In this document: positions 25,874-34,628 of the stretch, one piece after another | Layout: each line of letters opens with the position of its first letter | How positions within the stretch are numbered: the first letter of the stretch is position 1 | Assembly: GCF_034479375.1 (NCBI RefSeq) | Contig: NZ_CP140155.1 | Coordinates: 2,480,001 to 2,544,000, forward strand | Reading direction: 5' to 3' | Origin: Rhodopseudomonas palustris | GTDB taxonomy: Bacteria > Pseudomonadota > Alphaproteobacteria > Rhizobiales > Xanthobacteraceae | Length of the DNA stretch: 64,000 nt | Translations under genes and position numbers: made by a program | The notes under the pieces: model-generated | Told to the model about the DNA's origin: nothing | The model's database searches: none | What the model saw: only the letters and a program-made list of their open reading frames with translations

Positions 25874-26179
25874 TCAGATCTGCATCCTGAGGATTTCCTC
25901 GTAGGACTGGATCACCCGGTCGCGCACCGACACCAGCGTCGACACCGCGACGTCGGTCTCGGCGACGGCGGTGACCACGTCCATGACGTTCGACTTGCCG
26001 TTGGCCATCGCCACGGTCTGGGCGTCGGACTTGCGGCCGGCGTCGAGGACGCTGCCCATCGCATCCTTGACCAGCGCGCCGAATGACGGGCCGGCGTCGG
26101 TCGGCTTGCCGGCACCGCCGGGATTGGCGAGCCGGGCGAGGCTCGCATAGGCATTGGCTGCGGAAATCGGTGACGCCAT
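25874..26179 (-). CDS. fliE: Flagellar MS-ring/rod junction protein FliE
   Basis: The 101-aa protein ends with D-V-V-T-A-V-A-E-T-D-V-A-V-S-T-L-V-S-V-R-D then A-Y/S-Y-E-E-I-L-R-M-Q-I, the conserved FliE C-terminus. It links the MS ring to the rod and gates rod export. It is 26 bp after flgC. Confidence 0.95.
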   Translation of the reverse strand: MASPISAANAYASLARLANPGGAGKPTDAGPSFGALVKDAMGSVLDAGRKSDAQTVAMANGKSNVMDVVTAVAETDVAVSTLVSVRDRVIQSYEEILRMQI

Positions 26180-26205
26180 GGGTGGTCTCCCGGCTCGGGC
26201 CCGGT

Positions 26206-26631
26206 TCAGGCCTTGAGGATATCGAGGGTGCGTTGGATCATCCGGCGCGTCGCGCTGATGACGTTGAGATTGGCTTCGTAGGACCGCTGCGCGCTGCGCA
26301 TGTCGGTCATCTCGATCATCGAATTGACGTTCGGGTACTTGACGTTGCCGGCCGGGTCGGCGGCCGGATTGGTCGGTTCGTATTTCAGCCGGAACGCCGA
26401 GGTGTCCGGCTTGACCCGGCCGAGCGCCACGGTGCGGGCGTCGAGCGATCGGTCGAGCGCCGAGGTGAAGGTCGGCACCTTGCGCCGATACGGATCGCCG
26501 CCCGGCTTCTGCGCGGTCGAATCCGCATTGGCGATGTTTTCGGAGATCACCCGCATCCGCCCGGCCTGGGCACGCAGCCCGGAGGTGGCGATGCCCATCG
26601 ACCTTGAAAAATCGCCTGCGTCGTCTGCCAT
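26206..26631 (-). CDS. flgC: Flagellar proximal rod protein FlgC
   Basis: The 141-aa protein has the N-terminal rod motif (S-G-L-R-A-Q-A-G-R-M-R-V-I-S-E-N-I-A-N-A-D-S-T) and C-terminal M-R-S-A-Q-R-S-Y-E-A-N-L-N-V-I-S. These are diagnostic of FlgC. It is between flgB and fliE with 25-26 bp gaps. Confidence 0.96.
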   Translation of the reverse strand: MADDAGDFSRSMGIATSGLRAQAGRMRVISENIANADSTAQKPGGDPYRRKVPTFTSALDRSLDARTVALGRVKPDTSAFRLKYEPTNPAADPAGNVKYPNVNSMIEMTDMRSAQRSYEANLNVISATRRMIQRTLDILKA

Positions 26632-26656
26632 GGTTCAATCTCCCGGGTGGCGTGGG

Positions 26657-27067
26657 TCAGCGCTTGCCGATTGCGGTTTTCAGCAGGCCGAGACTGCGGC
26701 TGTAGAGCGAGGTCGCGGCGGCGTAATCCATCTGGTTGGCCGAGACCTTCATCATCTGGTCCTCGAGATTGACGGCATTGCCGGCCGGACGGGTCTGGAA
26801 TCCAGCCCGACGATCCTCCGCAAACGAAACCGTGCCGCCGGGCGCTTTCATATGCGACGCGCTCGTCATCATCATCGGCAGCGCGCCGCCGGCGGAACTG
26901 GCGGTCAGTTGGCCGGCCGAGTTGAATTTCGGCGCGACCAGATCGCGCGGCTGGAACCCCGGCGTGTCCGAGTTCGAGACGTTTTCGGCCAGCACTTTCT
27001 GGCGCTCCTGATGCCATTGCATCTTGGTGCGCAGCGCCGCCAGCATCGGAAGATCATTGATCGCCAT
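26657..27067 (-). CDS. flgB: Flagellar proximal rod protein FlgB
   Basis: The 136-aa protein has the rod N-terminus R-Q-K-V-L-A-E-N-V-S-N-S-D-T-P-G-F and a C-terminal helix with S-L-Y-S-R-S-L-G-L-L-K-T-A-I. It is the first gene of the operon. A perfect CtrA box begins 72 bp upstream. ATG 27067 follows GGAGG at about 6 nt. Confidence 0.95.
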   Translation of the reverse strand: MAINDLPMLAALRTKMQWHQERQKVLAENVSNSDTPGFQPRDLVAPKFNSAGQLTASSAGGALPMMMTSASHMKAPGGTVSFAEDRRAGFQTRPAGNAVNLEDQMMKVSANQMDYAAATSLYSRSLGLLKTAIGKR

Positions 27068-27115
27068 CGCCGCCTCCGTCCCGGCCGCCACTGCTTTGCG
27101 ACACTGCCGGGAGTA

Positions 27116-27128
27116 GGCAGAATTTGCC
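27116..27128. promoter_or_regulatory. GGCA-N5-TGCC palindrome beside CtrA box
   Basis: GGCAGAATTTGCC lies 10 bp from the CtrA box of flgB. An 11/13 identical site (GGCAAATTTTGCC) lies next to the CtrA-like site between fliX and flgI. It may be a second regulator's operator. Confidence 0.35.
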
Positions 27129-27138
27129 GGGGTTATGG

Positions 27139-27153
27139 TTAACGGCCGGTTAA
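27139..27153. promoter_or_regulatory. Perfect CtrA box of flgB operon
   Basis: TTAACGGCCGGTTAA matches the CtrA consensus TTAA-N7-TTAA exactly and lies 72 bp before the flgB start. The flank ATGGTTAAC recurs at other sites in the window. Confidence 0.8.
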
Positions 27154-27408
27154 GATTGGTTACGAAAGGCTTGCGATTTCGTTACGAATGTCTTTCGGCA
27201 CGCTGCGCGAAATCGCGTTTGCCGCGTGCGGAAGGCGTTTTGGTCCCCATGATTCGTGGCGTATGAGAAAAATCGGATGGCAGTTCTTGCCGCTGCTTAT
27301 TAAGAAGGATGAACGAGGGGCGCCGAGCGTCGCCGGACATCTACCTTCATTCGGGTCAGTGACGGCGGGGGACGCCGAAACCGACCCGCTTCTCTCCGGG
27401 GATCGAGC

Positions 27409-28428
27409 ATGTCGCAACCATTGTTGTTCTTTTTTGCGTTTCTGGCCGTCCTGGCGATGATCGGCGCGGCAGCCTGGCTGGTTCGCCGATTCGCCGGCAA
27501 CCGCCTCGGCGCGCACACCAAGAGCGGCCGGATGCCGAGGCTGGCGGTGATCGACGCTGCCGCGGTCGACGGCCGGCGCCGGCTGGTGCTGGTGCGCCGT
27601 GACAATGTCGAGCATCTGCTGATGATCGGCGGCCCGAGCGACATCGTCGTCGAACCCAACATCGTCCGCGCCAACCCGGCGCGCGAGGCGCCGCGTCCGG
27701 GGCTCGGCGTGGAGCCGCGGCTGAGCCCGGTGGACTGGGAGCCCGAAGGCGCAGCCGAAGCGCCCGAACCGGAGCCGCAGCCGCGCCCGTCGCGCCCCTC
27801 GTTCGCGGACGAGGCGCGCAGGCCCGCACCGCCGGCGATGCCGACGCGCCGCCCCGCCGAGTTCCCGGGCAACGATCCGTTCGCCGGTCTGGTCCCCGAG
27901 CCGATGACCCGGCCCGAACTGCCGCCGATCGCCCGGCACGAGCCGCGTCCGGAACCTCGACCCGAGCCCCGCGAATCCCGGCCCGAGCCCCGGATGGATC
28001 CCGCGCCGCGCCCGCGCGCCGAGCCGGCGATGCCGCGCCCGCCCCGGCCCGAGCCGCCGAAGGCGCCGCCGCCGATTCGGGCCGAGCGCCCGGCGCCGCC
28101 TCCACCCCCGGCACCGCCCGCCCCCGCGCAACCGGCACCGACGGCGCTGTCGTCTGCCGACCAGAATCTCGCCGACATGGCCAACCGGCTGGAAGCCGCG
28201 CTGCGTCGTCCGGCCGACCCCAGGCCGGAAGCCGCACCACCGGTCGCGCCCGAACCGCCGGCCCGCCCGGCGCCCCGCGCGTCCGAACCGCCGCGCCCCG
28301 AGCCGTCGCGCCTCGAGCCGTCGCGCCCCGAGTCACCGGCGCCCGCCCCCGATTCGCCGAAATCCGGATTCGAGAGCCTCGAAGACGAAATGGCGTCGCT
28401 GCTGGGGCGTCCGAAGTCTCCTTCGTGA
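27409..28428 (+). CDS. fliO: FliO-like export protein with long Pro/Arg/Glu-rich tail
   Basis: The 339-aa protein has one N-terminal transmembrane helix (about residues 5-25), then a short FliO-type domain (R-M-P-R-L-A-V-I-D-A-A-A-V-D-G-R-R-R-L-V then R-D-N-V-E-H-L-L-M-I-G-G-P). From about residue 95 it is dominated by P-E-P-R-P repeats, far beyond the usual FliO length, with a short conserved-looking end (L-E-D-E-M-A-S-L-L-G-R). FliO assists assembly of the FliP ring. Its stop overlaps the fliP GTG start by 4 bp. Confidence 0.88.
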   Translation: MSQPLLFFFAFLAVLAMIGAAAWLVRRFAGNRLGAHTKSGRMPRLAVIDAAAVDGRRRLVLVRRDNVEHLLMIGGPSDIVVEPNIVRANPAREAPRPGLGVEPRLSPVDWEPEGAAEAPEPEPQPRPSRPSFADEARRPAPPAMPTRRPAEFPGNDPFAGLVPEPMTRPELPPIARHEPRPEPRPEPRESRPEPRMDPAPRPRAEPAMPRPPRPEPPKAPPPIRAERPAPPPPPAPPAPAQPAPTALSSADQNLADMANRLEAALRRPADPRPEAAPPVAPEPPARPAPRASEPPRPEPSRLEPSRPESPAPAPDSPKSGFESLEDEMASLLGRPKSPS

Positions 28429-29189
28429 GCCGCCCGGCCACACCGCGTAGAGTTGTTCTTTTTCTCGCCGTCCTGACCGCCACCGCAGCCGCGCTGGCGG
28501 CTCCGGCCCATGCGCAGGACGTCAGCATCAATCTCGGCGGCGGCGGCACCGGCGTCACCGAGCGCGCAATCCAACTGATCGCGCTGCTGACGGTGCTGTC
28601 GATCGCGCCGTCGATCCTGATCATGATGACGTCGTTCACCCGGATCGTGGTGGTGCTGTCGCTGCTGCGCACCGCGCTCGGCACCGCGACGGCGCCGCCC
28701 AACATGGTGATCATCGCGCTGGCGCTGTTCCTCACCGCCTTCGTGATGGGGCCGACGCTGCAGAAATCCTACGACGACGGCATCAAGCCGCTGATCGCCA
28801 ACGAGATGAGCGTCGAGGACGCGTTGGTGCGCGCCTCCGGCCCGCTGCGGATCTTCATGCAGAAGAACGTGCGCGAGAAGGACCTCAAACTGTTCCTCGA
28901 CCTCTCCGGCGAGCCGCCGCCGGCGACGCCGGAGGATCTGTCGCTGCGCATCCTGATGCCGGCCTTCATGATCTCCGAACTGAAACGCGCCTTCGAGATC
29001 GGCTTCCTGCTGTTCCTGCCGTTCCTGATCATCGACCTCGTCGTCGCCTCGGTGCTGATGTCGATGGGCATGATGATGCTGCCGCCGGTCGTCGTCTCGC
29101 TGCCGTTCAAGCTGATCTTCTTCGTGCTGGTCGACGGCTGGTCGCTGGTCGCCGGCTCGCTGGTGCAGAGCTATTCGGGCAGCGGGTAG
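28425..29189 (+). CDS. fliP: Flagellar export gate protein FliP
   Basis: The 254-aa protein has a cleavable signal peptide (A-P-A-H-A-Q), then the FliP signature M-M-T-S-F-T-R-I-V-V-V-L-S-L-L-R-T-A-L-G and a C-terminal S-M-G-M-M-M-L-P-P-V-V-V-S-L-P-F-K. It forms the export pore with FliQ and FliR. The start is GTG 28425, coupled to fliO. Confidence 0.97.
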   Translation: MSRPATPRRVVLFLAVLTATAAALAAPAHAQDVSINLGGGGTGVTERAIQLIALLTVLSIAPSILIMMTSFTRIVVVLSLLRTALGTATAPPNMVIIALALFLTAFVMGPTLQKSYDDGIKPLIANEMSVEDALVRASGPLRIFMQKNVREKDLKLFLDLSGEPPPATPEDLSLRILMPAFMISELKRAFEIGFLLFLPFLIIDLVVASVLMSMGMMMLPPVVVSLPFKLIFFVLVDGWSLVAGSLVQSYSGSG

Positions 29190-29254
29190 TCAAGGATGCC
29201 ATAGGGCGAATAGTGGCTCGCCCTCCTCCTGTGTACTTCCTGATACGTCCTATC

Positions 29255-29353
29255 CGTCATTCCGGGGCGCGAACGCAGTTCGCGAACCCGGAATCCAGAG
29301 GTTCAGGACATCTCGAGATTCCGGGTTCGCGCTGCGCGCGCCCCGGAATGACG
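29255..29353. repeat. Intergenic inverted repeat, family B (copy 3)
   Basis: CGTCATTCCGGGGCGCGAAC at the left and GCGCGCCCCGGAATGACG at the right, with CCCGGAATC / GATTCCGGG inside. It lies between the convergent fliP and TPR protein genes. Confidence 0.9.
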
Positions 29354-29383
29354 AACGAGAGGATTGTCGAATGGAGCGAGTTG

Positions 29384-32300
29384 CTACCGCGTCATCTTGA
29401 TGACGCGGATCTTCGGGATTTCCGGCAGCGAGCCGGTCGAGGTCATGTCGGCGACGGGCGGCGTGGCGCGGGCGCTGGCCTCGGGGAAGCGCTGCTTCAT
29501 TTCGCGCAGGAAGCCTTCCAGCGTGTCGACGCTCGCCGCCATCTTGGCGATCGCAGCGAACGCCGCCGTATCGCCCGCGGCCGGCGTGCTGGCGATATCG
29601 AACGCGGCGCGGTCGGCGGGATCGGTCATCAGCGGCGCGAATTTCTCACGGAAGCGGCCGAGGCCGAGCGCATCCTCGGCCAGCGCGTAGCCGACCACGG
29701 CGCGGATCACGTCGCTCTTCTCGGCCTGCGACAGCGGCGTGAAATCGCGCCAGCGGTCGCCGAGATACAGTTCGATCTGCTCGGAGGATTCGCGCCAGCG
29801 CCGCGACGCCCAGTAGATGTCGGAGCGCAGCCGGATCGCCTCGCGGCCGCCGATATGGGTGATGATGTCGAGTGCGAGATCGTGACGGCCGATATCGCTC
29901 TGCGCCCGCGCTTCGAGCAGCAGCCGCTGCTGACGCAGTTCGCCGGCGAGGTCGGCGATCCGCGACGAATGCAGCGCGGCGATGGCGCGGTCGGGCTTGC
30001 GGTTCATCAGATAGACCATCGCCAGCCTTGCCGCGACCTGGGCGCGCGCCGCGCCTTCGAGCCGCTTGTCGACCTGGTACTGCAACAGCTCACTGGCCTG
30101 ATCCAAAAGATCGACCGCGACCAGGCGGTCGGCGAGCCTGCGGATCATCTCGTCGCCGCGGCGGCCGATCGGCGTCAGCTCGCGGAATTCGTAGAAGGTC
30201 GCCAGCGCCTCGATCGGCGGAAGGTCGTCGCCCTTGTTGCCGATGAAGAGCTGCGCGAACAGCGCGCGGCTGTCGTCCTGCGCCTGGCGCGCATATTCGG
30301 AGTTCGGCGCGAGCTGCGTCGCGGTCCGCGCCGCAGCCAGCGAATCGCGATAGCGCCCGGCATTGGCGTAGAGCTTCGACAGCAATTGCTGGGTGCGAAC
30401 CTCGAGATCGTCGCCGCGCCACGTCATCGACAGTCGCTCGAGCTCCGGCAGCGCTTCCTCCGGCGTCATCTCGCCGCGCTTGCTGCGCAGCACGACGTCG
30501 CGGAACTTGGCTTCGCTGGCGGCCTGACGATCGGCCGACGCCATCGCTTCCTTGTACCTCCTGAGCGCTTCGGGATCGCGGCCGAGCGCCTCGTCGAGCC
30601 AGCCGCGCATCACCGCGAGCTGCGGCTTCATCTCCGGCGGAATCCCGACCAGATCGAAATCGCTGCTGATCTTGGCGGCACCGGCATAGTCGCGCACTTC
30701 CAGCGACGCGCGCATCGCGGTGGCGAGCACCTCGCGCTGCATGTCGAGCGGCAGCGCCGTGATGGCGAATTGCACGGATTTGAGCTTCTCGCGGGCCTCA
30801 GGCCATTTGCCCTGGCGCGCCAGCGCGACGCCCTTCCACAACTGCGCCTCGTAGGTCGAGGCGATCGCCGGATTGGCGACGTCCTTCAGCGTCTGCTCCG
30901 GCCGCGCCATCAGCGCGCTCGCCGCGGCGTGGCCGATCATCGTCGCGGCGTCTTCCTGCCCGGGTTTGACGCCCAGCAACGCCAGGTCGAGCGCGCCCTT
31001 GGCTTCGTGATACAGGCCGCGCGCCATGTAGAACCGCGCCAGATCGAGCCGGGTCGGCAAGCGGTCGTCGCCGGTCGCCGCCGACGCCGTCCGGATGCGA
31101 GCGTCGAGCGCATCGATAAAGCGCCCCTCCTGGTCTTTGGCCCATTGGGTGATGTCGAAGAACGGCCGCTCGGCCGGGGAGCCCGCCTGCCCGGCCGGTT
31201 CGGCCGACGACAGCGTCAGGCCGCCGGGCCGCGACAGCACCACCGCATCCGCCGCCGTCTCGACGGTGACGTCGTCGGACTTCAGTTCGATCACCACGCC
31301 GTGCAGCGTCTCCAGCAGATTGAACTCGACGAAGCTCTGACGCTTGATGAAACCGCGCGGCGGCGGCAGCGCGGTGATCACCGTGAGTGCGTCGCCGGCT
31401 TCCGGATCGGTCAGGCGATGCATCTGGCCGAGGCCGGCGAGCGCCACGGCGACGGTGGCGCGGGCGGGATCGGCGATGTTGCGCACCGCGGTCAACGGCC
31501 GCGCAGCGCCGCGGCCTGAATCGGCGAGCGTGATCGACCAGTTCTTTCCGGAGCCGTCGTCGTCGCTCAGCGTTGCGAGTTGCGGGCGATCGAGACCCAG
31601 CCGGATCGCCTGTCCGTTCGGCAGCGCCACGCGGCTGACGTCGCCGACGATGCCGCCGCCCTCGCGGCGGATCGCCGAAAGATCGAACGGGGCGGTGTTG
31701 TCGAGCACCAGCCAGATCATGTCGCCGCGCCGGAACAGCGCCGCCGGCGTCGGCGCCGCGAAGGCGAAAGCGAGCTGCAGGCCGTCGGTGTTGCGGCGCG
31801 CCTCGACGGGACGGGCCGCATTGGCTGCAGCGGGATTGATTGCAACGGCCGGCGGTTCGGGCGCGGGCGGCGGCTTCGGAGCCTCGGCGACCGCCGCCGC
31901 CGCGCCGGCTTTGACCGGTGGCCCGGCGGGAGTGGGCGTCTCGCTCACCACGGCAGCCGGCGCCGCAATCTTCGGCGCGACCGCGACCGGTAGGGCGACG
32001 GCCGGTGCGATCACAGCCGGCACCGGCGTTTCGTCGCGCCGCGCCGACGGGCCGGCGGGCGTCGGCGAGACCGCCATGGCTTTCGGCGGCGCCGGCGGCG
32101 GCACCGCCGCAACGACCGGCTTCGTATCGGGCTTCGCATCCGGCCTCGCCGCGGGCTTGGTCTCGGACGATTTGGCCTCGGATCGGGTCTCCGGCTTCGG
32201 ATCGGGCTTGGGATTGTCCGCGCCGCGCGACGCTGCGGCCGCGGCCTCGCGTTCCAGCCTGGCGATTTCGGGCAGCATCAGCGCCGACGAATCCTTCTTC

Positions 32301-33148
32301 GCCGGCTCGGCATCCTGCGGCTGAAAACTGACATCGACGATGAAATTCTTGTCCTCGCGAAACGAGCGCACGTCGGCGCCGCCGATCAGTGCGAAGTCCA
32401 CGCTGGAGCCGTCGCCGTCGATCTTCTGGCTGATCGACCCGACATTCGGCGCGCCCGCGAGCTGCGCATCGGCGAGATCGAAATTCAGCCCAGTATTGAA
32501 CAGCACGGTGAGCTTCTTGTCGGTCAGCGTCGACGACACCTGCACGCCGGTCGGCACCTCGAACACGTAGCGCACGAAAGTCGGCTGCATCGACGCGCGG
32601 ACCCGGCTCGGCGGCCGCTTTTTGACCTCGGCCCGCGCCTGCTGCGCGCGCAGCGCGCGCTCGGCGGCGCGGGCGCGCTCGGCCAGCGCCTTGACGACGT
32701 CCTGCGGCAGACCGGGCGGCGCGCCGGCCCAATTGTCGGGCAGGAAATCGATGTACAGACGCTCGCCCGCGGACATCGGATTGACGCTGAACTTGCGCAG
32801 CAGCGCCAGCCGGACCGCATAGCCGTCGGGATCGAGCCGCGCCGAGCCGATGTAGTTCGGCGCGGAATCCGCGAGCTTGTCGATCGGAATATCCACCGGC
32901 CGCTTGAACCGGATCACCACGATCAGGCCGGCCATCACGACGTCGGATTCGACGTCCTCGGCGAGCTTGAACAGCAACCGTCCGTAACCGCCGGTCGACT
33001 CGAAACTCACTTCGCCGCGCACCGCCTGGGCGGCCGCCGGCCGCGGCGACAGCACCGCGGCGAGAACGAGCCCTAACGCCAGGCAGACTCGTGCGAAGCG
33101 CCCGCAGAGCGCCTGCGACCAAACTGCAGCGGCAGCCATCCGCGCCAT
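29384..33148 (-). CDS. Very large secreted TPR protein in the motility cluster
   Basis: The 1254-aa protein has a signal peptide ending P-A-A-A-Q (about residue 40). A beta-rich AMIN-like region follows (about 45-290, with R-L-L-F-K-L-A-E and Y-I-D-F-L-P-D-N-W). Next is a low-complexity Pro/Ala/Lys linker (about 295-465) with K-P-D repeats, then another beta domain. From about 700 onward it has TPR-like helical repeats. A perfect CtrA box lies 125 bp upstream, so it is probably motility-linked and cell-cycle controlled. I do not recognise a named flagellar protein; a periplasmic motor or envelope scaffold is the best guess. ATG 33148 follows GGAAGA. Confidence 0.85.
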   Translation of the reverse strand: MARMAAAAVWSQALCGRFARVCLALGLVLAAVLSPRPAAAQAVRGEVSFESTGGYGRLLFKLAEDVESDVVMAGLIVVIRFKRPVDIPIDKLADSAPNYIGSARLDPDGYAVRLALLRKFSVNPMSAGERLYIDFLPDNWAGAPPGLPQDVVKALAERARAAERALRAQQARAEVKKRPPSRVRASMQPTFVRYVFEVPTGVQVSSTLTDKKLTVLFNTGLNFDLADAQLAGAPNVGSISQKIDGDGSSVDFALIGGADVRSFREDKNFIVDVSFQPQDAEPAKKDSSALMLPEIARLEREAAAAASRGADNPKPDPKPETRSEAKSSETKPAARPDAKPDTKPVVAAVPPPAPPKAMAVSPTPAGPSARRDETPVPAVIAPAVALPVAVAPKIAAPAAVVSETPTPAGPPVKAGAAAAVAEAPKPPPAPEPPAVAINPAAANAARPVEARRNTDGLQLAFAFAAPTPAALFRRGDMIWLVLDNTAPFDLSAIRREGGGIVGDVSRVALPNGQAIRLGLDRPQLATLSDDDGSGKNWSITLADSGRGAARPLTAVRNIADPARATVAVALAGLGQMHRLTDPEAGDALTVITALPPPRGFIKRQSFVEFNLLETLHGVVIELKSDDVTVETAADAVVLSRPGGLTLSSAEPAGQAGSPAERPFFDITQWAKDQEGRFIDALDARIRTASAATGDDRLPTRLDLARFYMARGLYHEAKGALDLALLGVKPGQEDAATMIGHAAASALMARPEQTLKDVANPAIASTYEAQLWKGVALARQGKWPEAREKLKSVQFAITALPLDMQREVLATAMRASLEVRDYAGAAKISSDFDLVGIPPEMKPQLAVMRGWLDEALGRDPEALRRYKEAMASADRQAASEAKFRDVVLRSKRGEMTPEEALPELERLSMTWRGDDLEVRTQQLLSKLYANAGRYRDSLAAARTATQLAPNSEYARQAQDDSRALFAQLFIGNKGDDLPPIEALATFYEFRELTPIGRRGDEMIRRLADRLVAVDLLDQASELLQYQVDKRLEGAARAQVAARLAMVYLMNRKPDRAIAALHSSRIADLAGELRQQRLLLEARAQSDIGRHDLALDIITHIGGREAIRLRSDIYWASRRWRESSEQIELYLGDRWRDFTPLSQAEKSDVIRAVVGYALAEDALGLGRFREKFAPLMTDPADRAAFDIASTPAAGDTAAFAAIAKMAASVDTLEGFLREMKQRFPEASARATPPVADMTSTGSLPEIPKIRVIKMTR

Positions 33149-33495
33149 TCGTATCTTCCGGTCAACGACCCTGTTCTGCCGGGCGGGCCGCACCCGCCTT
33201 CTCGCATTGCTCGACGTTCGCCGCGCACCGACGCAGCGAAGGCATTCGCACCCCACTCCAGCATGGAAGCCGTTAACGCTGGCTTAACCATCCCGGTACG
33301 CGGCGGGCCGGGGTCCGCCCGGAAATCGACGCGCGGCCGTATGTGCCAGCAATTTTACAATCTCTGATTTAAATCGGTCGGCTAAGCACGTTTTATGTAG
33401 TATGACCCGCTCGGGACCGAAGCGCCAATTCCGCACGGTATCTGATTGCTACTTCGAACGTTGTCCCAGCGGCTTCATTCAGGATCGCTTGCGTC
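33149..33495. other. Intergenic region, divergent TPR protein / GrlR-like gene
   Basis: This 347-bp region contains one perfect CtrA box near the TPR gene and an AT-rich patch (33350-33400) toward the plus-strand gene. No small ORF is convincing. Confidence 0.55.
33273..33287. promoter_or_regulatory. Perfect CtrA box of the TPR protein gene
   Basis: TTAACGCTGGCTTAA matches TTAA-N7-TTAA exactly, 125 bp before the ATG at 33148. Confidence 0.75.
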
Positions 33496-33825
33496 ATGCT
33501 GTTGAAGGGACTGTACAAGGTCGAGTTCGAAACACCGCGCCGGAAAGCGGTGGGCGTGTTGTTCGCAGAGGACGGAAAGCTGCGCGGGGGTAGCTCGGCC
33601 TTCGCCTTCATCGGATCCTACGAACAGGACGGCGGCTCGATCCGCGGCGAGGTCATGAGTCGCCGCCATACCAGCGATCCCAATTTTCCTTCCGTGTTCG
33701 GCGTCGACGAAGTCCGCGTCGATTTCTACGGCTCGTCGATCGGCGATTTCGCGCAAGTCGAAGGCGTCGCCGCGGAAGCGCCGACGCTGGGCTTCAAGGC
33801 GGTGTTGACGCGGATCTGCGATTGA
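33496..33825 (+). CDS. GrlR-like small regulatory protein
   Basis: The 109-aa protein begins L-L-K-G-L-Y-K-V-E-F-E-T-P and has V-L-F-A-E-D-G-K-L-R-G-G then F-I-G-S-Y-E-Q-D-G-G, the beta-barrel pattern of the GrlR family. GrlR binds and inhibits the GrlA activator in enteropathogens; the partner here is unknown. It is convergent with motE. ATG 33496. Confidence 0.7.
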   Translation: MLLKGLYKVEFETPRRKAVGVLFAEDGKLRGGSSAFAFIGSYEQDGGSIRGEVMSRRHTSDPNFPSVFGVDEVRVDFYGSSIGDFAQVEGVAAEAPTLGFKAVLTRICD

Positions 33826-33851
33826 CCGGCGCGCTGCCGGGACGAGCCGAC

Positions 33852-34628
33852 CTACTGCCGGGCCGGAACGGGCCGGCCTTCGATCTTCGGCAGCGCCGCG
33901 GCCGAGGCGGTGGCCTTGCCGGTGGCGCGGCGCGCCAGTTCGACGGTCAGTTTCTCGGCGGCTTCCGGAGTCATCAGCCCCATAATATCGGACATCTTGC
34001 GTGGCGCGATCTGCGACGCGATCTCGATCAGCACCGGCATTTCCAGCCGGTCGAAGATCTTGGCGGCGTCCTTCGGCTTCATCGCCTCGTACATCGTGAT
34101 GATGCCCTTGAAGCGCGCGGCGTCGGCCTCCGACTTCTGCTCGGTCGCCTTGCCGATCTGGCCCTCGGTCGCCTTCATTTCCTCGACGCGGGCCTCGATC
34201 CGCTTCTCCGCGGCCTTCAGCAGGCTCTCGCGGATTTCGACTTCGCGCGCCCGCGCATCGAGCTCCTGCCGCCGTGCCTGCAGCCGTTCCAGGAGCGCAC
34301 GCTCCGAGGGAGAAATCCCCGGCGGCTGTTCGACCGGCTGATCGACGAGCTTGACCTCCTCCGGGGCGGACACCTCCGGCTTGGCCTCCTCTTTCTTCGG
34401 CGCCGGCACCGAGCCGGTGATATCGGACGCGAGTTCGGGATCCACTGGTTTGACGTTGCCGCCCGGGAAGTTGAAGTTGGACTGCGCCCATGACGGCTTG
34501 GTCGCGTTCGGATCGTAGTCGAACACGTAGCCGCCATCGAGCAACAGACCGGCAATCTTCAGCACGGCGAGGCCGGCGATGGCCACCAGCACCACCGGAA
34601 GGATGCGGATGTCCCGAAAGGCGTTCAT
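33852..34628 (-). CDS. motE: Motility chaperone MotE (MgtE-N-like)
   Basis: The 258-aa protein has an N-terminal membrane segment (about 10-30), a long periplasmic coiled coil (about 105-175, E-R-A-L-L-E-R-L-Q-A-R-R-Q-E-L) and a C-terminal MgtE-N-like domain (M-Y-E-A-M-K-P-K-D-A-A-K-I-F-D-R-L, then I-A-P-R-K-M-S-D-I-M). This matches MotE of rhizobia, the periplasmic chaperone for the motor protein MotC. Its start overlaps the upstream gene by 4 bp. Confidence 0.85.
   Translation of the reverse strand: MNAFRDIRILPVVLVAIAGLAVLKIAGLLLDGGYVFDYDPNATKPSWAQSNFNFPGGNVKPVDPELASDITGSVPAPKKEEAKPEVSAPEEVKLVDQPVEQPPGISPSERALLERLQARRQELDARAREVEIRESLLKAAEKRIEARVEEMKATEGQIGKATEQKSEADAARFKGIITMYEAMKPKDAAKIFDRLEMPVLIEIASQIAPRKMSDIMGLMTPEAAEKLTVELARRATGKATASAAALPKIEGRPVPARQ

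Larger units (their letters stand above)
27068..27408. other. Divergent flgB / fliO intergenic region
   Basis: This 341-bp region holds a GGCA-N5-TGCC palindrome and a perfect CtrA box close to flgB. The remaining 250 bp toward fliO is ordinary sequence, with no recognised promoter for fliO. Confidence 0.6.

Noticed and set aside
27160..28131. Minus-strand Arg/Gly-rich frame opposite fliO
   Set aside because: It arises from the repeated Pro/Glu/Arg codons of the fliO tail read on the other strand.
29213..31519. Long plus-strand open frame opposite the TPR protein
   Set aside because: Composition is mainly Arg, Ala and Gly and it runs antisense to a well-supported gene.
33402..33593. Small plus-strand ORF before the GrlR-like gene
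   Set aside because: It overlaps the GrlR-like gene in another frame and has no ribosome-binding site or family.
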